Source: Nocardia africana NBRC 100379
Lineage (GTDB): Bacteria; Actinomycetota; Actinomycetes; Mycobacteriales; Mycobacteriaceae
Assembly (NCBI RefSeq): GCF_001612635.1
Contig: NZ_BDAV01000012.1
Coordinates: forward strand, 310,001-374,000
Direction of reading: 5' to 3'
DNA: 64,000 nucleotides
Shown here in pieces: positions 1 through 7,350 of the stretch (position 1 is the stretch's first letter; each line of letters starts with the position of its first letter). The notes under the pieces were generated by a model. That model was not told the DNA's origin, searched no databases, and saw only the letters and a program-made list of their open reading frames with translations. The translations under genes were made by a program, and so were the position numbers.

Positions 1-139
1 CCAGGTCGCATTCGGCGGCCAGCCCGGCGAAGGGGCGCGTCACGGCCGAGGCGGCCTGCTGTTGCGCCGCACGACGTTCGGCGAGGCGCTGAGCCCGATT
101 ACTGTCGGGCTTTGGAGTATTGCGCTTCTTCTTACCCAC
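1..139 (-). CDS. DUF5926 family protein, N-terminal fragment
   Basis: Only the first 46 codons are inside the window; the gene runs off its left edge. The GTG start at 139 opens a lysine-rich N-terminus (MGKKKRNTPKPDSNRAQR) followed by a basic, alanine-rich helix and the motif RPFAGLAAECDL. That layout, a basic leader then an R/K-PF-GL-E-D/L motif, is typical of the actinobacterial DUF5926 family, often annotated loosely as SEC-C or topoisomerase-like; the function is unknown. It lies in the same direction as, and 126 nt downstream of, the GlpQ-type gene. A GAACCT-AC-AGGTTC inverted repeat at 147-160 sits just before the start. The family call rests on a short fragment. Confidence 0.6.
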   Translation of the reverse strand, partial: MGKKKRNTPKPDSNRAQRLAERRAAQQQAASAVTRPFAGLAAECDL

Positions 140-171
140 GAACGCAGAACCTACAGGTTCCCACGGCCACC

Positions 172-215
172 GCCACGCAGGGGCGCACCGAATCTGCCAC
201 GCAGGGGCGCACCGA
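172..215. repeat. 20-nt direct repeat, two copies
   Basis: GCCACGCAGGGGCGCACCGA occurs at 172-191 and again at 196-215, a period of 24 nt. It lies in the 126-nt gap between glpQ and the DUF5926 gene. It could be a short tandem duplication or a pair of binding sites; nothing in the sequence decides between these. Confidence 0.7.
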
Positions 216-265
216 TTCCGCGGTCCGTGGCGGATCGAGTCGGCCCACACACTCGGCCGAGTGGA

Positions 266-1033
266 TCAGATCCCGTCCAGGACGTTCTTGGTCCGGCCGG
301 GATGATTCGTCGCGACCCAGCTGACGCCCAGCTCCGCACACAATTCGACGTCCTGAGGATCGTCGACGGTCCAGCAGTAGGTGGCGCGTCCGGCGGCCGC
401 GGCCTTGTCGACCAGTTCGGGATGTTCGCGCAGGGTTTTCACCGACGGACCGACCGCCGTGGCACCCACCGTCGTGGCGGCGCTGCCGCCCAGATAGCGC
501 GAGGATTCGCCGAGCAGCACGGTCGGAAGCAGCGGCGCGGCACGGCGGATGCGCCAGACCGCGGTGGCGGCGAACGACATGACGACCGCCCGGGAATGGT
601 CGGCCGAGGCCGGCGTGGCGATGCCGAAGCGCTGCAGTTCGGCCAGCACCTTGTTCTCCACCAGCGCGCCGTAGCGGACCGGGTGCTTGGTCTCGATGAA
701 CAGTTTGGTCGGCCGGCTGCGCCAGTCCAGTACCAGCGTGATCAGCTCGCTCAGCGTCAGCACGGGTGCGGGGCTGCCGTCACCGCCGAAGTCGAGTTCG
801 CGCAGCTCGTCGAGGGTCATCTCACTGACCAGGCCGGTGCCGGACGAGGTGCGGTCCACGGTGCGGTCGTGCACACAGACCAGGTGACCGTCACGGGTCA
901 GCCGGACATCGCATTCGACACCGTCGGCGCCCTCCTCCAATGCCAGCTCGTAGGCGGCGAGGGTGTGTTCGGGTCGGGTCCCCGACGCACCCCGGTGCGC
1001 GACCACGAACGGTGCGCGATTGCCCTGGCTCAC
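266..1033 (-). CDS. glpQ: Glycerophosphodiester phosphodiesterase (GlpQ1-like)
   Basis: A 255-residue GDPD-family TIM-barrel enzyme that hydrolyses glycerophosphodiesters to glycerol-3-phosphate and an alcohol. The N-terminus carries the family signature: VVAHRGASG with catalytic His13 and Arg14, E-C-D at residues 40-42 for the metal, and VHD with His55. A later FIETKHP segment supplies another metal/substrate Glu. No signal peptide is visible, so it should be cytoplasmic. It is the counterpart of M. tuberculosis Rv3842c (GlpQ1) by sequence type and position. Its start overlaps the stop of the upstream DUF4328 gene by 4 nt (ATGA), implying translational coupling. Confidence 0.92.
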   Translation of the reverse strand: MSQGNRAPFVVAHRGASGTRPEHTLAAYELALEEGADGVECDVRLTRDGHLVCVHDRTVDRTSSGTGLVSEMTLDELRELDFGGDGSPAPVLTLSELITLVLDWRSRPTKLFIETKHPVRYGALVENKVLAELQRFGIATPASADHSRAVVMSFAATAVWRIRRAAPLLPTVLLGESSRYLGGSAATTVGATAVGPSVKTLREHPELVDKAAAAGRATYCWTVDDPQDVELCAELGVSWVATNHPGRTKNVLDGI

Positions 1034-2112
1034 TTGGCCATGACCTCCTCCTGTTCGACGCGCTCCGCTTCGGCGTGCTCGGCTTCGGTGTTCCGTGCTT
1101 CGATGTGGTCGCCGGACGCCCGGTCGCCGCTGTCCGCCGTCGCGACCGGATGGACGGGCTCGATCACCGGCACCGCCGGACCGGTCGCGGGCAACCAGCG
1201 CTTGGGCATCCGGATCCGGCCACGCAGATCACGACCCTCGCACATCCGCAGCACCCACAGCGACAGCACCGTCGCCGCGACCGCGACCACATCGGTGTAC
1301 ACCGTGAAGATCACACCGTCGGCTTGGCCCTGCAGCGTATCGGCCGTGCGCCAGAACAGCGACGCAATCACCATCACACCGTTGAGAACCCAGACACACC
1401 ACCAGATCCGCACCGCGCGCAACGTTCGTGGATCACCGCCCAGTTCACGGGCCAGTTCGGTGAGGAAAACGCCCGGCCAGACCAGATTGACCACCGGAAT
1501 GAGCCCGCCGCACAGCAGCGCCCGCAGGGAGCGGGGATCGCGGCGGCCGTTGTCGGCATAGGCGCTGCGGCGAGCGCGGACCAGCCAGCCGGTCAGGCCC
1601 ACCGCGGTGACCAACGCGCAGATCAGCGCGGCGACCGAGGTCGCGTAGACGGTGAGGTCGGAGAAGAACAGCAGCAGCGGCTGGATCAGCCGCGTGCGGT
1701 TGCGCAGCAGAATCAGATAGCGGCCGAATTCGGCGACCGCCGACAGTCCGAACAGGATGACTGTGGCCAGCAGCAGACCGGCGACCCGTTCGGTCAGCCA
1801 GTGCAGGACGGCCTGGACCCGGTTCTGCGGCGCGGCGACGACATGCGGTGGCCGATCCCGCAGTCCCCAACGCGGAATCTCGGTGTAGCGCGGGGTGGCC
1901 GGATCGATCGCGGGCGCCGGACGCGGACGTTCGCCCCGCGGTCCGCGCCCCGGCGGGCGGGCCACCCAGCGGTAGTTACGCCGTTCCGGCGGGGCGTCGA
2001 CGGGCGCCGGTGACAGCAGCACGCCGCGACAGCGCGGGCACCAGTGCATGGGCGTGCCGTGCACCGCCCAGCGGGCGCCGCACCGGGCGCAGGGTTGCAC
2101 GACCGTACTCAC
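1030..2112 (-). CDS. DUF4328 membrane protein with N-terminal zinc ribbon
   Basis: 360 residues. The N-terminus has two CxxC pairs (CARCG near residue 8, CPRC near 29) resembling a zinc ribbon, then a Pro/Arg-rich cytoplasmic stretch, then about five to six hydrophobic helices (residues 125-300) containing the DUF4328 pattern with WVLNGVMVIASLFW. The C-terminal tail is acidic and Glu-rich (EARNTEAEHAEAERVEQEE). It corresponds to Rv3843c next to glpQ1 in mycobacteria. The biochemical role is unknown; the conserved pairing and overlap with the GDPD gene suggest a shared membrane or phospholipid context, which is inference. Confidence 0.85.
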   Translation of the reverse strand: MSTVVQPCARCGARWAVHGTPMHWCPRCRGVLLSPAPVDAPPERRNYRWVARPPGRGPRGERPRPAPAIDPATPRYTEIPRWGLRDRPPHVVAAPQNRVQAVLHWLTERVAGLLLATVILFGLSAVAEFGRYLILLRNRTRLIQPLLLFFSDLTVYATSVAALICALVTAVGLTGWLVRARRSAYADNGRRDPRSLRALLCGGLIPVVNLVWPGVFLTELARELGGDPRTLRAVRIWWCVWVLNGVMVIASLFWRTADTLQGQADGVIFTVYTDVVAVAATVLSLWVLRMCEGRDLRGRIRMPKRWLPATGPAVPVIEPVHPVATADSGDRASGDHIEARNTEAEHAEAERVEQEEVMAK

Positions 2113-2187
2113 CGGGCTGCTCCCCCTTCCATCCAGTCGACCTTCATCATCGGGTGTGCTGTTGCGCTCGTGGTATTCGACGGCTCG

Positions 2188-2571
2188 TCAGTAGATCTTC
2201 GCCTCGTGGTCGCCCAGGGCGCTCAGTGGGCGTCCGGCCTGCTGCCAGGCGACCATGCCGCCGACGACCTGGTAGGCCTCGAATCCCACGTACGCCAGAT
2301 ACTTGGCGACCTCGATCGAGCGCCCGCCCTGCCGGCAGACCACGTAGATGTCGGCGTCGTAGTCCAGTTCGTCGAGGCGTGCGGGTACGTCGATCATCGG
2401 GATGTGCAGCGCGCCCGGCGCGTGGCCGAGTTGCCATTCGTCGGTCTCGCGGACATCGAGCAGGATCGCGGACGGTGCGCCGGCGCCGGATCCGGCAGCC
2501 GCCGACGGTGCGGCGTCGAATTCGGCAGGCAGATCCTGGACCGGCACCGAGGGGATTTCGGAGCTCGTCAC
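2188..2571 (-). CDS. Rhodanese-like domain protein
   Basis: A single rhodanese domain of about 127 residues. The active-site loop reads VCRQGGRS, with the catalytic cysteine followed by RQGGRS, as in single-domain sulfurtransferases of the GlpE/PspE type. The core also has LLDVRETDEWQLGHAPGALHIP and the C-terminal VGGMVAWQQAG motif. The GTG at 2571 is chosen because AGGA lies about 9 nt upstream; an in-frame ATG at 2589 would add six residues. It follows a Pro/Ala-rich 20-residue leader. Probably cytoplasmic; the sulfur donor and acceptor cannot be read from the sequence. Confidence 0.85.
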   Translation of the reverse strand: MTSSEIPSVPVQDLPAEFDAAPSAAAGSGAGAPSAILLDVRETDEWQLGHAPGALHIPMIDVPARLDELDYDADIYVVCRQGGRSIEVAKYLAYVGFEAYQVVGGMVAWQQAGRPLSALGDHEAKIY

Positions 2572-2711
2572 AATGGACGATCCTGCCATGTCCCCCGGAT
2601 CGGCGGGGAGACCCGGCAGTCGATCGCCTGGGTGAACTCCAGGTTTGTTCCGGCCGTCGATACCGTGCCGCACACCCTGGGCAATCCGACCTGTGTATAT
2701 CTCACCCCCAG

Positions 2712-2741
2712 TTATCCACATAATCCACAACCTCATCCACA
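2712..2741. promoter_or_regulatory. Cluster of three DnaA-box-like 9-mers
   Basis: TTATCCACA at 2712-2720 is an exact DnaA box. TAATCCACA (2721-2729) and TCATCCACA (2733-2741) each differ by one base, and all three point the same way. They lie in the divergent gap between the rhodanese gene and the gene at 3020. No AT-rich unwinding element and no dnaA or dnaN gene is nearby, so this is not oriC itself. Confidence 0.6.
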
Positions 2742-2795
2742 GGTTGCGACTTGCGAGACCGGTCGGTTCGCATCAACCGATTCGGGAAAACGGAA

Positions 2796-2841
2796 CGGGG
2801 GCCGCTCCGGGACTCCCCTCCTCGTCCCGGAGCGGCCCCCG
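2796..2841. terminator. Strong GC-rich hairpin in a divergent intergenic gap
   Basis: A perfect 17-bp inverted repeat (2796-2812 with 2825-2841) and a 12-nt loop. Read on the minus strand it is followed by TTCCGTTTTCCC, so it could end a minus-strand transcript, but no protein gene points into it. The rest of the 2572-3019 gap holds only the DnaA-box cluster and the promoter of the gene at 3020. Confidence 0.5.
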
Positions 2842-2989
2842 CCGCCGCCTGCGGGTCTCTGCGCTGGTCAACGGCGTGCGACCGGCCGCTACGAGAACCC
2901 GACACATACTTGGACGGGCGGCCTGACCGATCGGTTCCCTCGTCTTCCGAAAAAAACGACAACACTAGCGAGAAACCGAAATACCGAGC

Positions 2990-3013
2990 TTGACGGCGGG
3001 TGATCGGTAGCCT
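2990..3013 (+). promoter_or_regulatory. Promoter of the gene at 3020, probably leaderless
   Basis: A -10 hexamer TAGCCT at 3008-3013 lies 6 nt before the ATG at 3020, so transcription probably starts at or near the start codon. TTGACG at 2990-2995 resembles a -35 but is only 12 nt from the -10, so it may not be the element used. Confidence 0.45.
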
Positions 3014-3019
3014 GACGCT

Positions 3020-3628
3020 ATGGACGCGAGCAGGGCGTTACTCGACGGATTGGATACGGCCGGGCTCAACACCGCACTCGCCGAGGCGACCTGTCTCGGA
3101 CTCGTGGTCGACGCCGCGGACGAACGACTTCGAATCGAACTGGAGGTGCTCACCCTCCCCGGTGACGGGCAGCCCGCCGACGGCCGGGTGTCGCTCACAC
3201 TGTCCGGGGTCAGCCGGGTCGCGGCATCCCTGCGCCGGCAGCGCTGGGACGATCTGGAACCGCGCATCTTCCCCCTCACCCTCGACACCCTCGGGGATGC
3301 CATCGCCGGATTCGGCGGCGGCGCCCTGCACGGCTGGGATTTCATCGACGTCGACGACAGCGGCTGGGCGCTGTGGCGCGAGCTGCTGAGCTTCGACACG
3401 ACGATCAGCGATCGGATCCCGCTCCACGTCCTGGAGTTCTCCCAGCAGGAGGGCACCGATCCCCGCGAACTGGATGTGCGGGTCTGGTTCGAGGACGTCA
3501 CCATCGAGACCGCCGACGGAAGTCTGATCGGTCTGGACGACTTCGCGGCCGGCGCGCGGCGCTGGTGGAAGGCGCACGACTCGTGCGATCCGCGCACGAT
3601 GCTGCCCGACGTCGCACCGCCGATGTAG
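3020..3628 (+). CDS. Conserved hypothetical protein, 202 aa
   Basis: I do not recognise a named family. The protein is soluble-looking, acidic and rich in beta-prone segments (RLRIELEVLTLPG, GRVSLTLSGVSRVAASLRR, LDVRVWFEDVTIETADG), with a Trp-rich middle (HGWDFIDVDDSGWALWREL). No transmembrane segment, signal peptide or metal motif is visible. It is probably transcribed without a leader (TAGCCT 6 nt upstream of the ATG). It stands alone between the rhodanese gene and sodA and is followed by a hairpin at 3629-3677. Codon use matches the surrounding genes, so it looks native. Confidence 0.75.
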   Translation: MDASRALLDGLDTAGLNTALAEATCLGLVVDAADERLRIELEVLTLPGDGQPADGRVSLTLSGVSRVAASLRRQRWDDLEPRIFPLTLDTLGDAIAGFGGGALHGWDFIDVDDSGWALWRELLSFDTTISDRIPLHVLEFSQQEGTDPRELDVRVWFEDVTIETADGSLIGLDDFAAGARRWWKAHDSCDPRTMLPDVAPPM

Positions 3629-3677
3629 GCGTGGATCGCACCGCCGAAGTGGCGGAACCCCGTCCCGCGATCCACGC
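3629..3677 (+). terminator. Terminator-like hairpin after the gene at 3020
   Basis: Outer arms GCGTGGATCGC (3629-3639) and GCGATCCACGC (3667-3677) pair perfectly over 11 bp. The enclosed loop has its own CCGCC-GAAGT-GGCGG hairpin. There is no T-tract, as is common in high-GC actinomycetes. Confidence 0.55.
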
Positions 3678-3788
3678 ACGAATGTGCGCCGACATGCGTT
3701 CAGCGTGAATAAATCTCCGAGCCGGGGCATACCTCGGGCGGGTCCCCCCGGATCCTGGCCGCGCAGTCGATTTCGGGCCGTGGGAATC

Positions 3789-3794
3789 TAGGGT
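3789..3794 (+). promoter_or_regulatory. Candidate -10 element for sodA
   Basis: TAGGGT in the context AATCTAGGGTGGACC lies about 95 nt before the sodA start and would give a leader of roughly 90 nt. No clear -35 is seen. Confidence 0.35.
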
Positions 3795-3890
3795 GGACCG
3801 GACCCGGTTGCATCGAGCGGGTGTACGAATGAAGGTTGGTGTGCTCGACAAGACCGGGTACACGCGCCGACATCATGAGGAAGGGACATC

Positions 3891-4514
3891 GTGGCTGAGT
3901 ACACGCTGCCAGATCTGGATTACGACTACGGCGCCTTGGAGCCTCACATCTCCGGGCAGATCAACGAGATTCACCACTCGAAGCATCACGCCGCATACGT
4001 CGCCGGCGTCAACACCGCGCTCGAGAAGCTGGAAGCCGCGCGCGAGGCCGAGGACCACGGCGCGATCTTCCTGTACGAGAAGAACCTGGCCTTCCACCTC
4101 GGTGGTCACGTGAACCACTCGATCTGGTGGAAGAACCTGTCCCCCAACGGCGGCGACAAGCCGGTCGGGGACCTGGCCGCCGCGATCGACGACCAGTTCG
4201 GTTCGTTCGACAAGTTCCGCGCGCAGTTCACCGCGGCCGCGAACGGCCTGCAGGGATCGGGCTGGGCCGTGCTGGGTTACGACACCCTCGGCCAGAAGCT
4301 GCTGACCTTCCAGCTGTACGACCAGCAGGCCAACGTGCCGCTCGGCATCATCCCGCTGCTGCAGGTCGACATGTGGGAGCACGCCTTCTACCTGCAGTAC
4401 AAGAACGTCAAGGCCGACTACGTGAAGGCGTTCTGGAACGTCGTCAACTGGGCCGATGTGCAGGAGCGCTTCGCCAAGGCCGTCGCCCAGGGCAAGGGCC
4501 TCATCTTCGGCTGA
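3891..4514 (+). CDS. sodA: Superoxide dismutase, Fe/Mn family
   Basis: 207 residues, the full length of mycobacterial SodA. It converts superoxide to hydrogen peroxide and oxygen. The metal ligands are His28 (EIHHSKHH), His76 (GGHVNHS), Asp160 and His164 (DMWEHAFYLQY). At the position where M. tuberculosis Fe-SOD has His145 this protein has Gln (YDQQANVP), a residue associated with manganese forms; metal preference is therefore inference. No signal peptide is present, though mycobacterial SodA is found outside cells. The GTG start at 3891 has the purine-rich GAGGAAGG upstream. A 14-bp hairpin follows. Confidence 0.97.
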   Translation: MAEYTLPDLDYDYGALEPHISGQINEIHHSKHHAAYVAGVNTALEKLEAAREAEDHGAIFLYEKNLAFHLGGHVNHSIWWKNLSPNGGDKPVGDLAAAIDDQFGSFDKFRAQFTAAANGLQGSGWAVLGYDTLGQKLLTFQLYDQQANVPLGIIPLLQVDMWEHAFYLQYKNVKADYVKAFWNVVNWADVQERFAKAVAQGKGLIFG

Positions 4515-4529
4515 TCCGCCTCTCCGCGT

Positions 4530-4562
4530 ACTCAGGCCATACCGGTCGGGTATGGCCTGAGT
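4530..4562 (+). terminator. sodA terminator
   Basis: ACTCAGGCCATACC (4530-4543) pairs perfectly with GGTATGGCCTGAGT (4549-4562) across a GGTCG loop. It begins 15 nt after the sodA stop codon. There is no long T-tract. Confidence 0.8.
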
Positions 4563-4601
4563 GGCGTTGAGGGTTGGTGTTTCGGCCGTGTTACCTGCGA
4601 T

Positions 4602-4629
4602 TTAGCACTCTCTGGTACTTGTGTGCCAG
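4602..4629 (+). promoter_or_regulatory. CIRCE-like half-repeat upstream of the Rv3847 homologue
   Basis: TTAGCACTC is an exact left arm of the HrcA operator. After 10 nt comes GTGTGCCAG, a degenerate right arm (actinobacterial arms resemble GAGTGCCAG). The 10-nt spacer instead of 9 and the mismatches make HrcA binding uncertain. Confidence 0.25.
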
Positions 4630-4730
4630 ACATTGTTCGAGTCATTCTCGGGTACTCCTATCGCACGATAGGTCGAGGACGGGCTCGCTCACCGCGGAGC
4701 CGCCCCCGTTGACAGTTCGGGAGGCATCCG

Positions 4731-5258
4731 ATGCGTACGAACAATCCGGTCGGGGTCACGCCGTTCCAGGCCCGCGGCCTCCTGCGTGGCTTCGTGATCT
4801 CCGGGCGCTGGCCCGATACGACCAAGGAATGGGCGCAACTGCTGGCGCTCGCGGTGCGGGTGGCGAGTCTGCCCGGCTTACTGACGACCACCACGGTCTT
4901 CGGCGCGCGCGAAGAACTGCCCGACGACCCGCAGCCCGGCACCGTCGGACTGGTGGTGGCCGAGGGGCCGGTATTGGGCGAGGAGGCGATCGAGCCGGGG
5001 CGCTTCGCCGAACATGTGCCGCCCGCGCTGATGATGTTGCATCCGCCCTCGGAGACGAATCCGTCGCTGCCCGAATGTGCCGGCGCCGCGTCGGGATGCG
5101 TTCTGCTGCCGGGCGTTCCGCATCTGGGTCTGGCGCACCGGGCGGCATGGGTGGAGGCCGAACTCGACGGCACGGTCACCTCGATGGTCAGCCGCGTGGG
5201 CGTGGACCCCATCTCGGATCCCGATACCGCGGTGCTGGCCATGCTGCTCGCCGCTTGA
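4731..5258 (+). CDS. Rv3847-like conserved hypothetical protein
   Basis: 175 residues, resembling M. tuberculosis Rv3847, which also follows sodA. The N-terminus has RTNNPVGVTPFQARGLLRG, then a helix-rich middle and a run of beta-prone segments (TVGLVVAEGPVLGEEAI). Three Cys cluster late (PECAGAASGCVLLPG). There is no signal peptide or membrane segment. The ATG at 4731 is preceded by GGGAGG at a suitable distance. The function is unknown; conserved placement between sodA and the GDT1-type exporter suggests a stress or metal context, which is inference only. Confidence 0.8.
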   Translation: MRTNNPVGVTPFQARGLLRGFVISGRWPDTTKEWAQLLALAVRVASLPGLLTTTTVFGAREELPDDPQPGTVGLVVAEGPVLGEEAIEPGRFAEHVPPALMMLHPPSETNPSLPECAGAASGCVLLPGVPHLGLAHRAAWVEAELDGTVTSMVSRVGVDPISDPDTAVLAMLLAA

Positions 5259-5423
5259 GGTCCACGGCGCCTCGGCACCCGCCACACGGACATCCGAACG
5301 AGGTCCCCAGCCGCGGCGAAACCCCTTCGACGGGTAACCGAAACTTTTCGGCCGCGTCGCCAAACTTATTGTGCGCATTGCGTTTTCGGCAACAGCGAGT
5401 TGGCAGCCGCGCGAAGGTGAGGG

Positions 5424-5429
5424 TAGGCT
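5424..5429 (+). promoter_or_regulatory. Promoter of the riboswitch-GDT1 transcript (-10)
   Basis: TAGGCT at 5424-5429 with TTGGCA at 5399-5404 as a possible -35 (19-nt spacer). The predicted start lies just before the AAGGGGAGTAG element of the riboswitch, which supports both calls. Confidence 0.55.
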
Positions 5430-5435
5430 GACAGA

Positions 5436-5600
5436 CAGCGAAGGGGAGTAGCCCGCAATCGCATGGTCGACATACTGATCCGCTGAACGGATCCGGCCAT
5501 CCGAACCGGTTTCCGGTGGGCGAGACCTTCGGCCGACGACAGACGTTCATGCGGCGTGGTCGGCTGAGGGCGCCCGTCTTCGGCCGATACGCCGGAGACC
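5436..5600 (+). ncRNA. yybP-ykoY manganese riboswitch
   Basis: The leader contains both conserved parts of the yybP-ykoY class. AAGGGGAGTAGC (5441-5452) is the 5' loop element and GGGCGAGACCTT (5518-5529) is the 3' loop element, joined by sequence able to form stems (GATCCG-CTGAA-CGGATC at 5478-5494). This class binds Mn2+ and commonly controls MntP and UPF0016/GDT1 exporters, which matches the gene 3' of it. The region after the aptamer (5530-5600) is GC-rich with complementary CGGCCGA/TCGGCCG segments that could form the expression platform. Switching has not been shown here. Confidence 0.75.
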
Positions 5601-5609
5601 TGGGAGCCG

Positions 5610-6329
5610 ATGATGATCGCCGCGATACTACTGAGCTTCGGCGTGCTCTTCGTCGCCGAACTCGGCGATAAATCGCAGCTGATGGCCTTGACCTTCGCTC
5701 TGCGCTACCGCTGGTGGATCGTGCTGGGCGGTATCACCGTCGCGAGCGTGCTGGTGAATGTGATCGCCGTCGGTGTCGGACATTTCCTCGGAGCGGCCCT
5801 GCCCACCGAATTGATCGCCCTCTGCACCGCCGTCATCCTGCTGGCCGTCGGCGTGTGGACGCTGTGGGCGGCCCGCCACGAGGAACCCGATCCCGACGAA
5901 CCCGAGACCACCGGTCCCGCCTCCCCCGGCCGCGCCTTCCTCATCGTGATCTCGTCGTTCCTGCTCGCCGAACTCGGCGACCGCACCATGTTCGCCACCA
6001 TCGCGCTGGCCTCCAACCACAACTGGGTGGCGGTCTGGGCGGGTTCGGTCGCGGGCATGGTCGCCGCCGGCGGTCTCGCCATCGCGATCGGCATCACGGT
6101 CGGCAAGCACATTCCGGAACGAGCGGTCGCCGTCGCCTCCGGCCTGCTGTTCCTCTACATCGGTGCCGCCACCCTGCTCGGCGCGATAGCACCGGACCTG
6201 GGCAAACTCGGCGAATACTCGCTCGCGGCGGTGGTGCCACTGCTCGGCGGCGCACTCTGGGGCCTGCTCGGGCGGCCGGAGCGCCGCGACGAGGAGCCGG
6301 CGGAAACGCATTCACTGCACGGACGCTGA
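5610..6329 (+). CDS. TMEM165/GDT1 family cation (Mn2+/Ca2+) exporter
   Basis: 239 residues, UPF0016/GDT1 family, corresponding to Rv3848. It has about six to seven transmembrane helices in two homologous halves. Each half carries the family ion-binding motif: ELGDKSQ at residues 17-23 and ELGDRTMF at 121-128. A charged Glu/Asp/Pro-rich loop (residues 88-105) separates the halves. Relatives such as MneA in Vibrio and Gdt1 in yeast move Mn2+ or Ca2+ out of the cytosol. The Mn-type riboswitch in its leader supports manganese as the substrate. ATGs at 5610 and 5613 are both possible starts. Confidence 0.92.
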   Translation: MMIAAILLSFGVLFVAELGDKSQLMALTFALRYRWWIVLGGITVASVLVNVIAVGVGHFLGAALPTELIALCTAVILLAVGVWTLWAARHEEPDPDEPETTGPASPGRAFLIVISSFLLAELGDRTMFATIALASNHNWVAVWAGSVAGMVAAGGLAIAIGITVGKHIPERAVAVASGLLFLYIGAATLLGAIAPDLGKLGEYSLAAVVPLLGGALWGLLGRPERRDEEPAETHSLHGR

Positions 6330-7289
6330 GCCGCCCGGTCCGGTTAACTCCGACAGATCGCGGGCCAGCCGGACCGCGGCCTCGCGCAGTTCCGGCGGCT
6401 CTATGACCTCGACCTCGAAACCCAGGCGAACGATACGCACCGCGAGCCAGTCCAGGTCGTCACCGGCCACCACCAGTACCGACCAGCCCTCCCGATCGTC
6501 TTCGATGCGGCCGACCTGAGGCGGAATCAGGTCGCGCACCCGGGCGGCCTCGGCGTGCACGCGGATTCGGGCGAGGTAGCGGTACGGCGCCTCGGCCACC
6601 GATCGCTGGACGTAGCCGACCGGGTCCGGATGCTCGCGCGGGCGGAAACGCCAGGTCGTGGCCTGCACCTCGCGCATGCGGTCGAGGCGGAAGGTGCGCC
6701 AGTCGTCGCGATCCACATCGCGTGCCATCAGATACCAGCGCCGGCCTGTGGTGACCATGCGGACCGGTTCGACGGTGCGTTCACCGGCGACACCGTTGCG
6801 GCCGGCGTAGTGGAAGCGGACCCGGACCGCGTCGCGGCAGGCCCGGGCGAGGGTCATCAGCACCTCCGCGTCGATCTCGATGCCGGGCCCCGCCATGGTC
6901 GCGGTCGCGTCGTGTACCGCCCGCACCTCGGCCCGCAATCTGGGCGGCATCACCTGATCGAGCTTCGTCAGCGCCCGCAGCGCCGCCTCGCCCGCGCCGG
7001 CGACGGTTCCTCCGGTGGCCAGGCGCAGCGACACCGCCGTCGCGATGGCCTCCTCGTCGTCGAACAGCAGCGGCGGCAGCCGCGTACCCGCGCCGAGTTG
7101 ATATCCCCCGCCGACACCGGCCGTGGCCTGGACGGGATATCCGATCGCGCGCAGCCGCTCGACGTCGCGGCGCACCGAACGATCGGTGACGCCCAGCTCG
7201 GCGGCCAGTTCCGCGGCCGTCCACGACGGCCGGCGTTGCAGCAGGGCCAGCAGCCGCAACACCCGTTCCGTGGTCGCCTCGGCGGTCAT
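6312..7289 (-). CDS. YafY/DeoR-type HTH and WYL-domain transcriptional regulator
   Basis: 325 residues. The N-terminal winged helix (residues 5-60) reads ERVLRLLALLQRRPSWTAAE then ELGVTDRSVRRDVERLRAIG; the glycine-rich GVGGGYQLG hairpin follows. The C-terminal half holds a WYL sensor domain: RWYLMARDVDRDDWRTFRLD and a WCX-like end. WYL proteins sense nucleotide or nucleic-acid ligands in defence, DNA-damage and metabolic regulation. It is transcribed divergently from the DinB/VOC pair and its 3' end overlaps the GDT1 gene by 18 nt on the opposite strand. Control of the DinB/VOC genes and of itself through the inverted repeats at 7301-7349 is likely but inferred. Confidence 0.88.
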   Translation of the reverse strand: MTAEATTERVLRLLALLQRRPSWTAAELAAELGVTDRSVRRDVERLRAIGYPVQATAGVGGGYQLGAGTRLPPLLFDDEEAIATAVSLRLATGGTVAGAGEAALRALTKLDQVMPPRLRAEVRAVHDATATMAGPGIEIDAEVLMTLARACRDAVRVRFHYAGRNGVAGERTVEPVRMVTTGRRWYLMARDVDRDDWRTFRLDRMREVQATTWRFRPREHPDPVGYVQRSVAEAPYRYLARIRVHAEAARVRDLIPPQVGRIEDDREGWSVLVVAGDDLDWLAVRIVRLGFEVEVIEPPELREAAVRLARDLSELTGPGGSASVQ

Positions 7290-7300
7290 TCGCTCATGGT

Positions 7301-7349
7301 GGCACAGATCGCGGAAGGAAACTGTCCGCTATTCGCGCGAAGCTGTGCC
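7301..7349. promoter_or_regulatory. Nested inverted repeats between divergent WYL and DinB genes
   Basis: GGCACAG (7301-7307) and CTGTGCC (7343-7349) form an outer repeat. GCGGA (7311-7315) and TCCGC (7325-7329) form an inner one. The 61-nt gap must hold both promoters, so these are operator candidates for the WYL regulator. Confidence 0.4.
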
Positions 7350-7350
7350 C

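Noticed and set aside
62..1561. 499-codon plus-strand frame opposite glpQ and the DUF4328 gene
   Set aside because: Arg/Gly-rich shadow with no domain; the minus-strand genes have clear catalytic motifs.
2700..2745. Chromosome origin (oriC)
   Set aside because: Only three boxes, no AT-rich element and no dnaA or dnaN beside it.
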